The notes: a model not told the origin generated them from the letters alone. DNA of 64,000 bases from Bacillus sp. FJAT-18017 (GCF_001278805.1 NZ_CP012602.1:4865501-4929500), one strand, 5' to 3'; counted from the stretch's first letter, positions 40,301 through 49,778 are shown. Program-made: numbers and translations.

Positions 40301-40480
40301 TTATGATTCTCCGACAACTTCCTTAATAAACTCCATTGCCGAGTCAACTGACTCGAATAGCACTTCCTTGTCTTCCTGGACGTGGGTAACTTTGACACGC
40401 CAGTATTTCCTGCCGCTATCCAGTTCTATATCAGTCAGTTGGAACCGCAAAACAAACGAGGCGACTTGTTTTGTTTTCAT
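40301..40480 (-). CDS. 59-residue protein at the end of the liv operon
   Basis: The ATG at 40480 overlaps the livM stop codon (TGATG), so translation is coupled, and a terminator follows. The protein reads MKTKQVASFVLRFQLTDIELD, continues with KYWRVKVTHVQEDKEVLF and ends AMEFIKEVVGES. It has no signal peptide or membrane segment and looks like a small alpha/beta fold with a basic N-terminus. I do not recognise the family. Its tight linkage suggests a function tied to the transporter, but this is inference. It is shorter than usual ORF cut-offs and easy to miss. Confidence 0.65.
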   Translation of the reverse strand: MKTKQVASFVLRFQLTDIELDSGRKYWRVKVTHVQEDKEVLFESVDSAMEFIKEVVGES

Positions 40481-41493
40481 CAGGAATCTCCCTGGCTGAT
40501 CGCTTCTGGTTTCACAGGGACAGCAGTTTTCTTCTTTTTACGCTTCAAGTTCAAACTGCGCAATGAGCCCACGATACCTTTCGGAAAGAACATAACCGCA
40601 AGGATATAAATAATTCCGAAAAAAATGATCCAGCGCTCGAAGATGACGTGCACCTTGGCAAGCTCAACAAGCCAGTGATGGGAAAATTCAATGATTCCCG
40701 CGCCGATGATGGCACCAACAAGTGTCCCAACACCGCCGATAATTGTCATCATCAATGCATCAAGCGTAACATCCATGGCGAATACACTTGTATTTACGAA
40801 ACGTAATGAAACAGCATAAAGGATTCCCGAAATGCCAGCCAGGATACCAGAAACTACGCTGGCGATGACTTTATACTGCAAGACGCTATAGCCGAGCGAT
40901 TCGGTACGCTGCTCATTTTCCCGGATCGCAAGAAGCACTTTTCCAAGCGGGGAATTGGTGAACCGCTGGAGCAGCATGAACACTACAACCATGGAAGCCA
41001 GGCAAATCAGGTAAAAATCTGTCCTGTCCTTTAGGAAATCCGGCACCCTGAACGTAAAGCCATCATTGCCATACGTAATCGTGCGCCATTTTTCAGCAAG
41101 GACGAGGAACAGCCCGGCAAATGCCATTGTCAGCATTGCATAAAAATGGCTCTTCAGCCTCAATGTCAGCAGACCGACAAAGTAGCTGACAACCCCTGTC
41201 AAAAGAATTGTCACAAGAACCGCGAGCAGGAAATAATTCGTCTCGGGCTCGAACTGTTTCATGAAGACACCAACCGTATACGCTCCTATTCCAAAGAACA
41301 TTGCGTGCCCAAACGAAACAATTCCCGTATAGCCAAGGAGAATATCGTAGCTCATCGCAAAGATCGCAAAGATAAACACTTGTGAAAGGAGGATTAACAG
41401 ACTCCTTGAATCATAGACAAACGGCAGAATGGCCAGAAAGGCAGCAACCAGCACGTAAAATAGTGTTAACTTGCTTGAAAATAGTCGTGTCAT
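40480..41493 (-). CDS. livM: Branched-chain amino acid-type ABC transporter permease LivM
   Basis: A 337-residue permease with about ten helices. Family signatures include LLGYTGIVSFGHAMFFGIGAYTVGVF near 53-78 and the cytoplasmic loop SPLGKVLLAIRENEQRTESLGYSV near 180-203. It pairs with LivH. The operon order is livK, livG, livF, livH, livM, small ORF. The transporter belongs to the HAAT/LIV type, which carries branched-chain amino acids, amides, urea or other carboxylates. Its neighbourhood, with an acyl-CoA synthetase, favours a carboxylate. Confidence 0.93.
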   Translation of the reverse strand: MTRLFSSKLTLFYVLVAAFLAILPFVYDSRSLLILLSQVFIFAIFAMSYDILLGYTGIVSFGHAMFFGIGAYTVGVFMKQFEPETNYFLLAVLVTILLTGVVSYFVGLLTLRLKSHFYAMLTMAFAGLFLVLAEKWRTITYGNDGFTFRVPDFLKDRTDFYLICLASMVVVFMLLQRFTNSPLGKVLLAIRENEQRTESLGYSVLQYKVIASVVSGILAGISGILYAVSLRFVNTSVFAMDVTLDALMMTIIGGVGTLVGAIIGAGIIEFSHHWLVELAKVHVIFERWIIFFGIIYILAVMFFPKGIVGSLRSLNLKRKKKKTAVPVKPEAISQGDS

Positions 41494-41500
41494 GCTCCGC

Positions 41501-42361
41501 TCACCCCTTTGCCCCGAACAAGCCCTGCGGCCTGAAGACTAGTACTACTACCATCAACATCATATTCGCTGCCAGCGCCAAATCCGGCACATAATAGGCC
41601 ATGAAGGAACCTGACAGGCCAACAAGAATCGCGGCCATTGCCGAGCCTGAAATACTGCCCATCCCTCCGATGACAACAACGATGAAGGCAAGGATTGCAA
41701 ACTCCATCCCCATTTCGGCGTAAATGACTCCGGAATAAGGCCCGAGAAGCATCCCGCCGAGAGCTGCCATCCCGGCCCCAATCATAAACACGAACATGAA
41801 CACCTTCTGAATGTTAATTCCGAGCGCCTGAACCATTTCCTTATTCATTACTCCCGCCCGGACAACAAGACCGATTTTCGTCCTCTTAAGAAGAAATTGA
41901 ACAAACAAGAATACCAGCAGGCCTACAAAAATAATAAACGCGCGGTATTTAATGATAAGAACATCGCCAATCTCCCAGCTGCCTGCTAAAAAGCCAGGTG
42001 TTTTTGCCGAGATTTGGTTTGGTCCCCAAAAGACTTTAAGCATTTCCGAAAGGACCAACATTAAGCCAAGTGTAATGAGAATTTGCTGGATATGGTTGCC
42101 GTAGACGGGCTTAATGATCCAGCGTTCCGTCAGAATGCCGAGAATCATACCGGTTATGATGGCGGCCACGATCCCCAAAAGAAAGCTTCCGGTTTTGTTG
42201 TAAACGGCTATGCCGCTGAAGGCACCCCAGGCAAACAGTCCTCCATGGGCAAAATTCAGGACATCCATCAGTCCGAATATCAAGGTAAGACCTGCTGCTA
42301 AAAGAAAAATCAGCATCCCTGTAGCAAGGCCATTGAGGCTTAAGTTTATTAAAAGTTCCAA
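41501..42361 (-). CDS. livH: Branched-chain amino acid-type ABC transporter permease LivH
   Basis: A 286-residue permease with about eight helices. It begins LELLINLSLNGLATGMLIFLLAAGLTLIFGLMDVLNFAHGGLFAWGAF, where the LTLIFGLMDVLNFAHGG block is the LivH signature. The start chosen is TTG 42361, which has GGGGAGA six bases upstream; the open frame runs 13 codons further. Its end is eight bases from the livM start, typical of coupled permeases. Function as for livM. Confidence 0.92.
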   Translation of the reverse strand: MELLINLSLNGLATGMLIFLLAAGLTLIFGLMDVLNFAHGGLFAWGAFSGIAVYNKTGSFLLGIVAAIITGMILGILTERWIIKPVYGNHIQQILITLGLMLVLSEMLKVFWGPNQISAKTPGFLAGSWEIGDVLIIKYRAFIIFVGLLVFLFVQFLLKRTKIGLVVRAGVMNKEMVQALGINIQKVFMFVFMIGAGMAALGGMLLGPYSGVIYAEMGMEFAILAFIVVVIGGMGSISGSAMAAILVGLSGSFMAYYVPDLALAANMMLMVVVLVFRPQGLFGAKG

Positions 42362-42525
42362 GTCTATCTCCCCTTTCCATGTGGAAAAGGGGCGGAGCAT
42401 GCAATGAGTAAGGAAATATTTCCTGTTTGAAAAACAATGAAGGATAGCTAGACTATCCGCTGTTTACCATCGCCCTGCTCCACCGCCTTGTTTGGTAGTG
42501 TATATTACTTGAAGATTCATAGTTT

Positions 42526-43233
42526 CTAAGCAATTCCAAGAAACTTCCGTCTCATTTCCTCGTCTTCCCTGAGGATATTCATCGGACCGCTCGAGACTGT
42601 CCGCCCGTCATCGACGATATAGAAGCTGTCCCCGATGGTGCTTGCCATCATAAAGTTTTGTTCGACGAGGATGATCGTTGTCGTTTCTTTCATCTGTTGG
42701 ATTGAATCCATGACTTTTTCGACGACGATTGGCGCAAGCCCCTTGCTTGGTTCGTCAATTAAAAGCAGTTCATTATCGTTGACATAGGCTCTTGCGATTG
42801 ACAGCATTTGCTTTTGGCCACCGCTTAAGAGTCCCCCAGGCTTTTTCCAGAATTTCTTAAGGTCTGGGAAAAGATCAAGAATATAGCTTAGCCGCTTTTG
42901 CGTAATCTCATTATCCTTTTTAATCGCTACTTTAATATTTTCCTCGACAGTCAGCCCTGCAAAAATGCCCTGATCCTCGGGGACATACCCGATGCCCTTG
43001 TTGGCAATTGAATATGGAGGCAGTGCCTTTATATCCTCGTCCTTAAAGAGAATAGTTCCTTTTGTAGCAGGGTTAAGGCCCATGATGGTCCTTAGGGTTG
43101 TCGTCTTGCCTGCCCCATTCCGGCCGAGCAAAACCGTTACCTCACCCTTCGGCACCTCAAACGAAACACCCTGAAGAATATGGTACTGGCCAATATAAGT
43201 TTCAACCCCATCAAGCTTTAGCAGCGTGCTCAC
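42526..43233 (-). CDS. livF: ABC transporter ATP-binding protein LivF
   Basis: A 235-residue ATPase. It has Walker A GRNGAGKT near residues 37-44, the LivF-type YVPEDQGIFAGLTVEENI, the signature LLSGGQKQMLSIARAY and Walker B LLLIDEPSKGLAP. The start is GTG 43233, eight bases after GGGAGG and 22 bases inside the end of livG, so the two ATPases are translationally coupled. A 164-base gap to livH holds no visible gene. It powers the importer together with LivG. Confidence 0.93.
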   Translation of the reverse strand: MSTLLKLDGVETYIGQYHILQGVSFEVPKGEVTVLLGRNGAGKTTTLRTIMGLNPATKGTILFKDEDIKALPPYSIANKGIGYVPEDQGIFAGLTVEENIKVAIKKDNEITQKRLSYILDLFPDLKKFWKKPGGLLSGGQKQMLSIARAYVNDNELLLIDEPSKGLAPIVVEKVMDSIQQMKETTTIILVEQNFMMASTIGDSFYIVDDGRTVSSGPMNILREDEEMRRKFLGIA

Positions 43234-43984
43234 TATGCAAACCTCCCAAATAAGCAGACTGGACAGTCTCATTTTTCATAATTTCCTCTGGAGTTCCATC
43301 TGCCAGCAGCGTGCCGTTGAAGAGGACCATGATCGTATCAGATAAATCCATGATCATATCCATTTTGTGCTCAATAAGGATAATCGTCCGATCGCCGCGC
43401 TGCTTAATTTTCTTGATGACCTCAAGAATTGCGGGAACCTCTTCAAGTGACATGCCGGCTGTCGGTTCATCTAAGAGGAGTACTTCTGTGTTTAAAGCAA
43501 GCAGCATGGCAATTTCAAGCTTACGTTTTTCCCCGTGCGCCAAATTGCTGGCCAAGGCATCCTTCTTATCCTCAAGCAGGACGAGCCTAAGCCACTCGAT
43601 TGCTTCTTCTTCAAGTTTTTTATACGACTGGAAATGCCTTAGCATTTGATATCGGATGCCAGCCTGTGATTGGCAGGCAAGACGTACATTTTCAATGACG
43701 GTCAGGTTCGGGAAGACATTGGTAATTTGAAAGGATCGCCCAATACCAGCCCGCGTCCTTTTGGTTGGGGAAAATTTTGTGATTTCATTCCCCTTGTAGA
43801 AGACCTGGCCCCTGGTTGGGAGCAACTGTCCACTCAGCAGGTTAAAGAACGTCGTTTTCCCGGCGCCATTCGGTCCGATGATTGACTTGAAATGGTTCTC
43901 CGGAACTGAAATGTTTACAGAATCGACTGCCGTGTGGCCGCCGAATGTAATGGTTAAATCCTTTGTTTCTAAAATTGCTGTCAA
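43211..43984 (-). CDS. livG: ABC transporter ATP-binding protein LivG
   Basis: A 257-residue ATPase with Walker A GPNGAGKTTFFNLLSGQL near 37-54, signature LAHGEKRKLEIAMLLA (a LivG-typical variant), and Walker B EVLLLDEPTAGMSLEE. The LivG family also shows GRSFQITNVFPNLTVIENV. The start is TTG 43984 with AGGTGGTG upstream. It is separated from livK by about 320 bases holding a Bacillaceae repeat element. Confidence 0.93.
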   Translation of the reverse strand: MTAILETKDLTITFGGHTAVDSVNISVPENHFKSIIGPNGAGKTTFFNLLSGQLLPTRGQVFYKGNEITKFSPTKRTRAGIGRSFQITNVFPNLTVIENVRLACQSQAGIRYQMLRHFQSYKKLEEEAIEWLRLVLLEDKKDALASNLAHGEKRKLEIAMLLALNTEVLLLDEPTAGMSLEEVPAILEVIKKIKQRGDRTIILIEHKMDMIMDLSDTIMVLFNGTLLADGTPEEIMKNETVQSAYLGGLHSEHAAKA

Positions 43985-44301
43985 ATGTGTTCACCACCTG
44001 TGCTAATTTTGAAAAGAACAATGAACTTCGGTTAAGTGACCGAAGTTCATTATTTCGATTACTTGTCTAGCTACAAAAGAGTAAGCTTCGGAAGCATTGA
44101 CATCGCACGAAGGAAAAGCGATAGCTTTTTCGAGGAGAGTCCTAGCCCCTCGAGGTCTTAAGCCGTGCCCCTCCGGAGGGCAAGCCCATCCTGCGTGGCC
44201 CGTCTTAAGCTGGTCGGGGCTGACCACTAAGGAAAGCTCCTCAGAATCATCATCGCAGGGACAGGCGTTTTTTGCCTGTCACGAAGGCGCTTCCGCTTTT
44301 C
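43985..44301. repeat. Bacillaceae-type intergenic repeat element inside the liv operon
   Basis: The gap contains CTTGTCTAGCTAC near 44065, CCTAGCCCCTCGAGG near 44141, CTTAAGCCGTGCCCC near 44158 and a GGCGCTTCCGCTTTTC end near 44285. These pieces match a dispersed intergenic element seen in many Bacillaceae genomes (recalled, not searched). It carries several hairpins, including CAGGCG...CGCCTG-like stems, and no ORF. It sits between livK and livG, so operon transcripts pass through it. Confidence 0.65.
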
Positions 44302-45534
44302 CTACTTGACTCGAATTGGCGGAGCAGTTTCCTCAGGAGACAGTTCCCTGATCAGGACTGGTACCGGATAATTGACGCCAGGCTTCTTCTCAAGCTTGAT
44401 GGCGTATAGAGATTGAAGTGCCTGGTGATCTTCTTTTCTGAACGTCATCTTGCCTTTTGGAGATTCAAAGCTCATGCCTTCCATTGTTTCGATTAATTTA
44501 TCAGTGTCCGTGTTACCATCAGTTTTCTTAATAGCTTCAACAATCGCGATGGCCGCGGACATACCGCCAGGAGTGAACAGGTCAGGTACTTCTCCATTGA
44601 ATTTCTTCTTATGCTCGTCAACAAGCCACTTGTTAATATCGTTTTGCGGAAGGTCGTGGTAGTAAACAGTGAAGCCTTCCATGCCTACTAGCGGCTCCAT
44701 CGTTGCAAGCGCCGCAATATCAGGGGCACCTGTAGAGATTTTGATTCCTTTTTCCTGAACTTTCATATCAGCAATCTGGTTCCATGGGGAGTTTGCCCCG
44801 GCCCAAACAACAAACAGGTACTCAGGCTTTTGGTCAATGATTTTTTGAATATTTGACGTAAAGTCAGTTGCTGCTGGATCTGCGTATTCCTCATGGATGA
44901 TTTCTGCGCCAAGCTTTTCTGCAGCTTCTTTAAATGCGGCTACTCCATCACGGCCAAACGAATAGTCAGGAGCGAGCGTGGCAATTTTTGTCCCTTTCTT
45001 GGCAATCGCAGCTGCACCCGCAACTGCGTCCTGAGACGAGTTACGCGCGGTACGGAAAATGTATTTATTGAATTCTTCACCAGTGATACTGTCCGCGGCA
45101 GCTGGCTCAACGATCATGATTTTTTCATATTCTTCAGCTAGAGGAAGGACAGCGAGTGTATCTCCGGAGCTGGAGGATCCGACAAGGAAGTCAACCTCGT
45201 CTTCTTCCAGTAACTTCGTAGCTTTTTGGACAGCCACTTCCGGTTTTGTTTCCGTATCTTCTACAATAAATTGAATCTTTCTTCCGGCAACTTCATTTTT
45301 TCCATCAGTTGCGTAAGCAAGGCCAAGTTCAAAGCCGCGCAGTGTCTGCTTGCCATACGCTTCAAGCCCGCCAGTCTGTGATGCCAGGACACCGATTTTG
45401 ATTGGTTTGGTATTCTTTTTGTCTCCACCTTTATTTGTGGATCCGCCGGCCTCTTCATCACCACATGCACTCGTGAATAAAAGAACCATAATGAGAGTAA
45501 ACATTAGTGCAATATTCCGTTTCGTCGATTTCAC
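44302..45534 (-). CDS. livK: Branched-chain amino acid-type substrate-binding lipoprotein
   Basis: A 410-residue type I periplasmic-binding-fold protein. The signal peptide ends in TSAC, so it is lipid-anchored. The mature part shows GVLASQTGGLEAYGKQTLRGFELGL, ILxSSSSGDTLAVLPLAEEY and TLAPDYSFGRDGVAAF, as in LivK/AmiC-type receptors. The start is GTG 45534 with AAAGGGGG upstream. It is the first gene of the liv operon and feeds LivHMGF. The ligand may be a carboxylate or amide rather than a branched-chain amino acid, given the context. Confidence 0.92.
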   Translation of the reverse strand: MKSTKRNIALMFTLIMVLLFTSACGDEEAGGSTNKGGDKKNTKPIKIGVLASQTGGLEAYGKQTLRGFELGLAYATDGKNEVAGRKIQFIVEDTETKPEVAVQKATKLLEEDEVDFLVGSSSSGDTLAVLPLAEEYEKIMIVEPAAADSITGEEFNKYIFRTARNSSQDAVAGAAAIAKKGTKIATLAPDYSFGRDGVAAFKEAAEKLGAEIIHEEYADPAATDFTSNIQKIIDQKPEYLFVVWAGANSPWNQIADMKVQEKGIKISTGAPDIAALATMEPLVGMEGFTVYYHDLPQNDINKWLVDEHKKKFNGEVPDLFTPGGMSAAIAIVEAIKKTDGNTDTDKLIETMEGMSFESPKGKMTFRKEDHQALQSLYAIKLEKKPGVNYPVPVLIRELSPEETAPPIRVK

Positions 45535-45669
45535 TTTTCCTGCCCCCTTTAAAATGTTTAATCAAAAGCGCTTCAAGCTGTGAGTTCATCTTAAAAGGAG
45601 CAAGTTACAAATGAGTTACATGCGGAACAAAAGAAAATAAGCTTGATGCCCGAGCCTCTCACCATGCAA

Positions 45670-45697
45670 AAAATCCCCCTGTATCTCAGGGAGATTT
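45670..45697 (-). terminator. Candidate terminator upstream of livK
   Basis: AAATCCCCCTG and CAGGGAGATTT pair imperfectly around TATCT in the gap between the hairpin array and livK. It could end transcripts from the BTAD regulator. Confidence 0.5.
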
Positions 45698-45799
45698 AGA
45701 AGGATTTATAAATATAAAGAGCGAAATGTTTTAAACTACCAAAGCACTCTATAGATCAATTGAAAATGAATTATCCGCTTTTGCTCTTAGTACCTAATT

Positions 45800-46225
45800 G
45801 TTCATCAGCTTTATGAATGTACACTTTTCCCTCGGTCGGAAGTTTTTGACACTTCGGCCAACCCGAAATGTCCTTGAAATCGGTCTTCGAGTACATTTTG
45901 ATACTCGGACTGACCCGAAATGTCCTTGAAACCGTTCTTCGAGTACATTTTGACACTCGGACTGACCCGAAATGTCCTTGAAACCGTTCTTCCAGTACTC
46001 GGACTGTCATTGATAGTTTTTATGATTGACACTTTGCCTCGTTCGGAACCCCGAATTGTCATTCATCTCCTTTATGAATGACACTTTGCCTCGTTCGGAA
46101 CCTCGAACTGTCATTCATCGCCCTTATGAATGACACTTCGCCTTGTTCAGAGGCCCGAGTTGTCATTCATCGCCTTTATGAATGACACTTTGCTTTGTCC
46201 GGAGGCTCGAGTTGTCATTCATTAT
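45800..46225. repeat. 52-bp-period hairpin array, two sub-families
   Basis: Four units on the right carry TGTCATTCAT starting at 46057, 46109, 46161 and 46213, each forming a hairpin with ATGAATGACA, an exact 52-base period. To the left three units have ACCCGAAATGTCCTTG at 45861, 45913 and 45965, again 52 bases apart, with a diverged hairpin (TGTCCTTGAA...TTCGAGTACA). Degenerate units link them. The open frames across the array are repeats, not credible genes. The same family recurs at 63343-63740 in opposite orientation. Confidence 0.95.
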
Positions 46226-46239
46226 CCTTGCTTCATTCC

Positions 46240-49200
46240 TTATCCCCTGGACTGTATAATCATTTCATACATATGCCTGGTCGGTTCAAGCGGGGTAACT
46301 CCAAGTTCTTTCTCAAGGATTTCACAGCATTTTTTATACCATTTGATAGCTTGAGGCCGATTGTTTTTCCGGTAATAACAGAACATCAGCAGCCTGTATG
46401 CTTCCTCCCAGGTCCGGTCTTTTTCGATAATTCGCTGGCACCAGTGGATTGCGGCATCATAGAGTTCTTTTCTGACATTCAGTTGAGCGAGTTTTTCGGC
46501 ACTTCGCAAAAAGTAGACCATTAGACGCTCCCGTTCATTGATGCACCAGTCTTCATACCGTTTCTCCGGAAGAAAATCGCCTTGGTAGTACTGAAGGGCC
46601 CTCTCCAAAAGCTCAATTGATTTCTCAAGATTCGTTTCGACCAACCCAGTCTCGGCCATTTCCTCAAAAGACTCGCAATCAAGCTCAATTGCAGCATGCG
46701 GGTTGACGCTATAGCCGCTTCCTTCCCTGATGATAAAAAAAGAAGCTGATCGTGCTTTCCTTGCGGGCTCCAGAACATTGCTCAGTGCATTTAACGCCAC
46801 TTTGAAGTCACGGTCTGCATTCTTTTCCGGCTGTTCAGGCCATAGCAATTGAAAAATATCCTCTTTTAAAAGGAATTGCTTTTTCTTGGTTAATAACAGC
46901 TGGAATAATTCCTTTGCCTTTCCCCTTTGCCAATCACGCTCCTCAATTTCCCTGCTGCCAAGCCAAACTTTGAAGCGGCCCAATGTCTGCACTCTTACCG
47001 TATAGCCTGGATGCGCACTTAGCCGCGGCAGATTCAAGTCCTCAAGCAACTTTTCAGCGTATGAAGGCATGACAGCCTCTTTAACCGCCTCAATCAGCAT
47101 TGGTGCAAAAACCTGCATATCACGCGGACCAAATGTTGTCCTTTTTTTAACGAAGAATTCATATTCGCCAGTTTTCATCAATCCCAGAAACCCGGCGAAG
47201 AAGGACTTAAACTGCTCCATAGCTCCAGCGGTATAGGAAAGATAAGACTGCCAGAACGAAGCGAGCATTTTTCCATAGTCGTCCCCGCATTCGGAAAATA
47301 GCCCTTCCGCCTTTTGAAAAAACTCGCTTGCCTCTTGCTCTTTGTTGTTGTAGTTTGCCGATATTCCCATACAAATGGTGATAAGTGCGGATAGCCAAAT
47401 ATCTTGGACTTTCTCTGTTTCAACAAGCGCAAGTCTTCCTGATTCCATAGCACGTTCGTATTCGCGGCGGCTTCCATACAAAACACAAAGGCCCATCAAC
47501 GGCTCTGCCTTGCCTCTTTCCACATTCAAGCGTCCCATAATTTCAAGTGCAGTCTGATAGCACTGTTCGGCAAGCTTGAGTTCATACTGGTCGATCAGCT
47601 GGACGGCATGGCCCATTCGGATCCAGCCACAGCCTTCTACATACGGAGCCTGCACCTGGATTCCATGCTGGATTCCCGACTGTGCAAGAGCTTTCGCTTC
47701 AGTACCGTTTCCAGTAAAGGCTTCAAGTAAGGCCAAAAGTAAATCTGTTTCACGATGAGATTGCGGCAGTGCCGACTTTTTCAAAGAATCAGCAGCCTGC
47801 ATAGAAGAAGTTAGCACCCTTCTCATTTCCGCAAACCGCCCTGTCCGGAGATAAAGTCTTGCCTGGAGGTTGTCATCCTCAACCGGTGTTCCCATTGCCC
47901 TTGCCCGCTCCAGCCACTTTTCTGCTTTCAATGCCTGTCCGTTATTAATCAAATTTTCGGCCAGAAGCCGATACAGCCTGCCTGTATCTTCTGCCGAGCC
48001 GGATAAAAGTGATTTTTCCCGAAGCTCAATTGCCTGGGCCAGCAGCCGCTCCGCTTTTAACGGCTGGATCGTATCAAGGTAGATTTTCGCCTTCCCTTCA
48101 AGCGCCTTGCACTTCCATTCAAGATCTCCCTGCTTCCCGGCTGTTTCAATTGCCTGATCATATAACCCCTCTGCCTGCTCGTAGTTTGAACGAAACCGAT
48201 TTACCTCTCCTTCAAGGAAAAGGAGGCGGGGATATCTGATTTTTTCGGTTTGGGGAATTCTTATTAGTCGGTCATTTAAACTTTCCAACTTTCCATTTTC
48301 CAAAAGCTGTATGCCCTGTTCGTTCATTATTCCGGCAGCCGCGTCATACTGTCCGATTTTTTCATAGCAATACAAAGCCTCTTCCCACTGCCGGTTCCTC
48401 TCGTAAAAGCGGGCGCTGTTCAACATTAGCTGGCGATGAAGGCTGGGTTGATTAAGAATCAGCCTTTCCTCGAGAAATTCGCGGAACAGTGCATGATATC
48501 TGTATTGGCCCTCGCCGACCTGATGAATGAACAAATTTTTTGCGGTCAGTTGCTGAAGCATGGCCTGCGAGCCATTCATTCCCAGGACATAATCACATAC
48601 ATCTGTACTAATTTCCTCAAAAATAGAAGTTTGCTCCAGGAATTGCTGAATCATCGGCGGCTGCTTTGAAAAGACTTCATGAACCAGGTAGTGAAACAAA
48701 TCTTCAAGTGACTTTGATGGCTGGACAAACAGGTCATTCAAGCTCTGCAAAGAGGGAAGCTGCTGGGCAATCATCCCGATCGCGATGACCCAGCCCTCGG
48801 TGATGACAAAAAGCTGTTCTAATTCCTCGTCGGAAAACTCCACTTCGTAAGAATCGCTTAATAAAAGATCGATTTCCTCTTTTCCAAAAACAAGATCAGC
48901 CTTTGTAACCTCGTTTAGTTGATTTACCGCCTTCAGTTTCGCAAGGATTTTCCAGCCAGGCCGTGTCCTTGTCGAAAGCACCAGGTGGAGATTGGCGGGG
49001 ATATGCTCGAGCAGCATCTCCATCCAGACATTGATGTGGTAAGAATGTTCAACAGAGTGGAAATCATCGATAATCAGAATAATCGGTTCAGCGATGGCCA
49101 CAACTTCATTTATAAAAATGGAACATAGCATCCCAAGCTCTTCGTCCCGTATATAGCGGTCCATCGTTTTAATATAGGTTGCCAATTCGAGGCCAAACTC

Positions 49201-49479
49201 AGGGAAATTCGTCCGTATGGAAGCAATTAAATATGATATAAAAGGAAGAATATCGTCATCGGAGGAGGAAATGGTATACCAGCAGCAATCCTGCTTTTCA
49301 TCCTTTACATACATGACCAGCGCCGAGCTTTTGCCATATCCAGCGCCAGCCTGGACAATGGTCAAGGGTTTATTGGTAACCGCTTTCAATTTCATCGAAA
49401 CAGCAGCTCGTCTGACCCATTGCTCTTGCTGAGCCGGAACTACCAATTTAGTTTTGATTAACGGCAATGTTCCCTGCAT
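46240..49479 (-). CDS. STAND NTPase/BTAD transcriptional regulator
   Basis: A 1079-residue MalT-like regulator. The N-terminal STAND NTPase has Walker A AGAGYGKSS (44-52) and Walker B IILIIDDFHS near 133-142. A long helical tetratricopeptide-like array spans about 340-820, and the C-terminus holds an OmpR-like winged helix (VQTLGRFKVWLGSREIEERDWQRGKAKELFQLLL) with a BTAD domain. Such proteins activate transcription on binding an effector and nucleotide. It lies upstream of livK in the same direction, so it probably controls the liv operon and perhaps the acyl-CoA synthetase. The effector is unknown. Confidence 0.9.
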   Translation of the reverse strand: MQGTLPLIKTKLVVPAQQEQWVRRAAVSMKLKAVTNKPLTIVQAGAGYGKSSALVMYVKDEKQDCCWYTISSSDDDILPFISYLIASIRTNFPEFGLELATYIKTMDRYIRDEELGMLCSIFINEVVAIAEPIILIIDDFHSVEHSYHINVWMEMLLEHIPANLHLVLSTRTRPGWKILAKLKAVNQLNEVTKADLVFGKEEIDLLLSDSYEVEFSDEELEQLFVITEGWVIAIGMIAQQLPSLQSLNDLFVQPSKSLEDLFHYLVHEVFSKQPPMIQQFLEQTSIFEEISTDVCDYVLGMNGSQAMLQQLTAKNLFIHQVGEGQYRYHALFREFLEERLILNQPSLHRQLMLNSARFYERNRQWEEALYCYEKIGQYDAAAGIMNEQGIQLLENGKLESLNDRLIRIPQTEKIRYPRLLFLEGEVNRFRSNYEQAEGLYDQAIETAGKQGDLEWKCKALEGKAKIYLDTIQPLKAERLLAQAIELREKSLLSGSAEDTGRLYRLLAENLINNGQALKAEKWLERARAMGTPVEDDNLQARLYLRTGRFAEMRRVLTSSMQAADSLKKSALPQSHRETDLLLALLEAFTGNGTEAKALAQSGIQHGIQVQAPYVEGCGWIRMGHAVQLIDQYELKLAEQCYQTALEIMGRLNVERGKAEPLMGLCVLYGSRREYERAMESGRLALVETEKVQDIWLSALITICMGISANYNNKEQEASEFFQKAEGLFSECGDDYGKMLASFWQSYLSYTAGAMEQFKSFFAGFLGLMKTGEYEFFVKKRTTFGPRDMQVFAPMLIEAVKEAVMPSYAEKLLEDLNLPRLSAHPGYTVRVQTLGRFKVWLGSREIEERDWQRGKAKELFQLLLTKKKQFLLKEDIFQLLWPEQPEKNADRDFKVALNALSNVLEPARKARSASFFIIREGSGYSVNPHAAIELDCESFEEMAETGLVETNLEKSIELLERALQYYQGDFLPEKRYEDWCINERERLMVYFLRSAEKLAQLNVRKELYDAAIHWCQRIIEKDRTWEEAYRLLMFCYYRKNNRPQAIKWYKKCCEILEKELGVTPLEPTRHMYEMIIQSRG

Positions 49480-49651
49480 ACTATCTCCATCCTATTTTCG
49501 TAATATTGGAATTATTTTACCATAAAACTTATCTCCTTGGAGAAAATGGCTAAAATAAAGTAAACCTTCTAAAGACCCCTTAATTTCCAGTAAAAACAAT
49601 AAGGATTACCCCCAAAAGCACAACCTTTAAACCTAAATCTATCTTTTGAGA

Positions 49652-49735
49652 CCTGTCTAGCTCCACAAGGAAAGAATAGTCATCGGTTTTTCTTAATACG
49701 AAGCGCTTGCGCTTTTCTTGTTGGCCATTTTAATT
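49652..49735. repeat. Fragment of the Bacillaceae intergenic repeat
   Basis: CCTGTCTAGCTCCA near 49653 and GCGCTTGCGCTTTTC near 49703 resemble the ends of the element at 43985-44301. The rest of the 300-base gap (49480-49778) is AT-rich and shows only a likely promoter for the polysaccharide fusion. Confidence 0.5.
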
Positions 49736-49778
49736 TATCAAACTAGCAAACGAATTACACCTAAGAGGAGGAGATTAA

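Noticed and set aside
45771..46062. Two overlapping open frames of about 80 residues on the minus strand across the repeat array
   Set aside because: They are translations of the 52-bp repeats (ERFQGHFG, VSRTFRV repeats) without a ribosome binding site, so no protein is likely.
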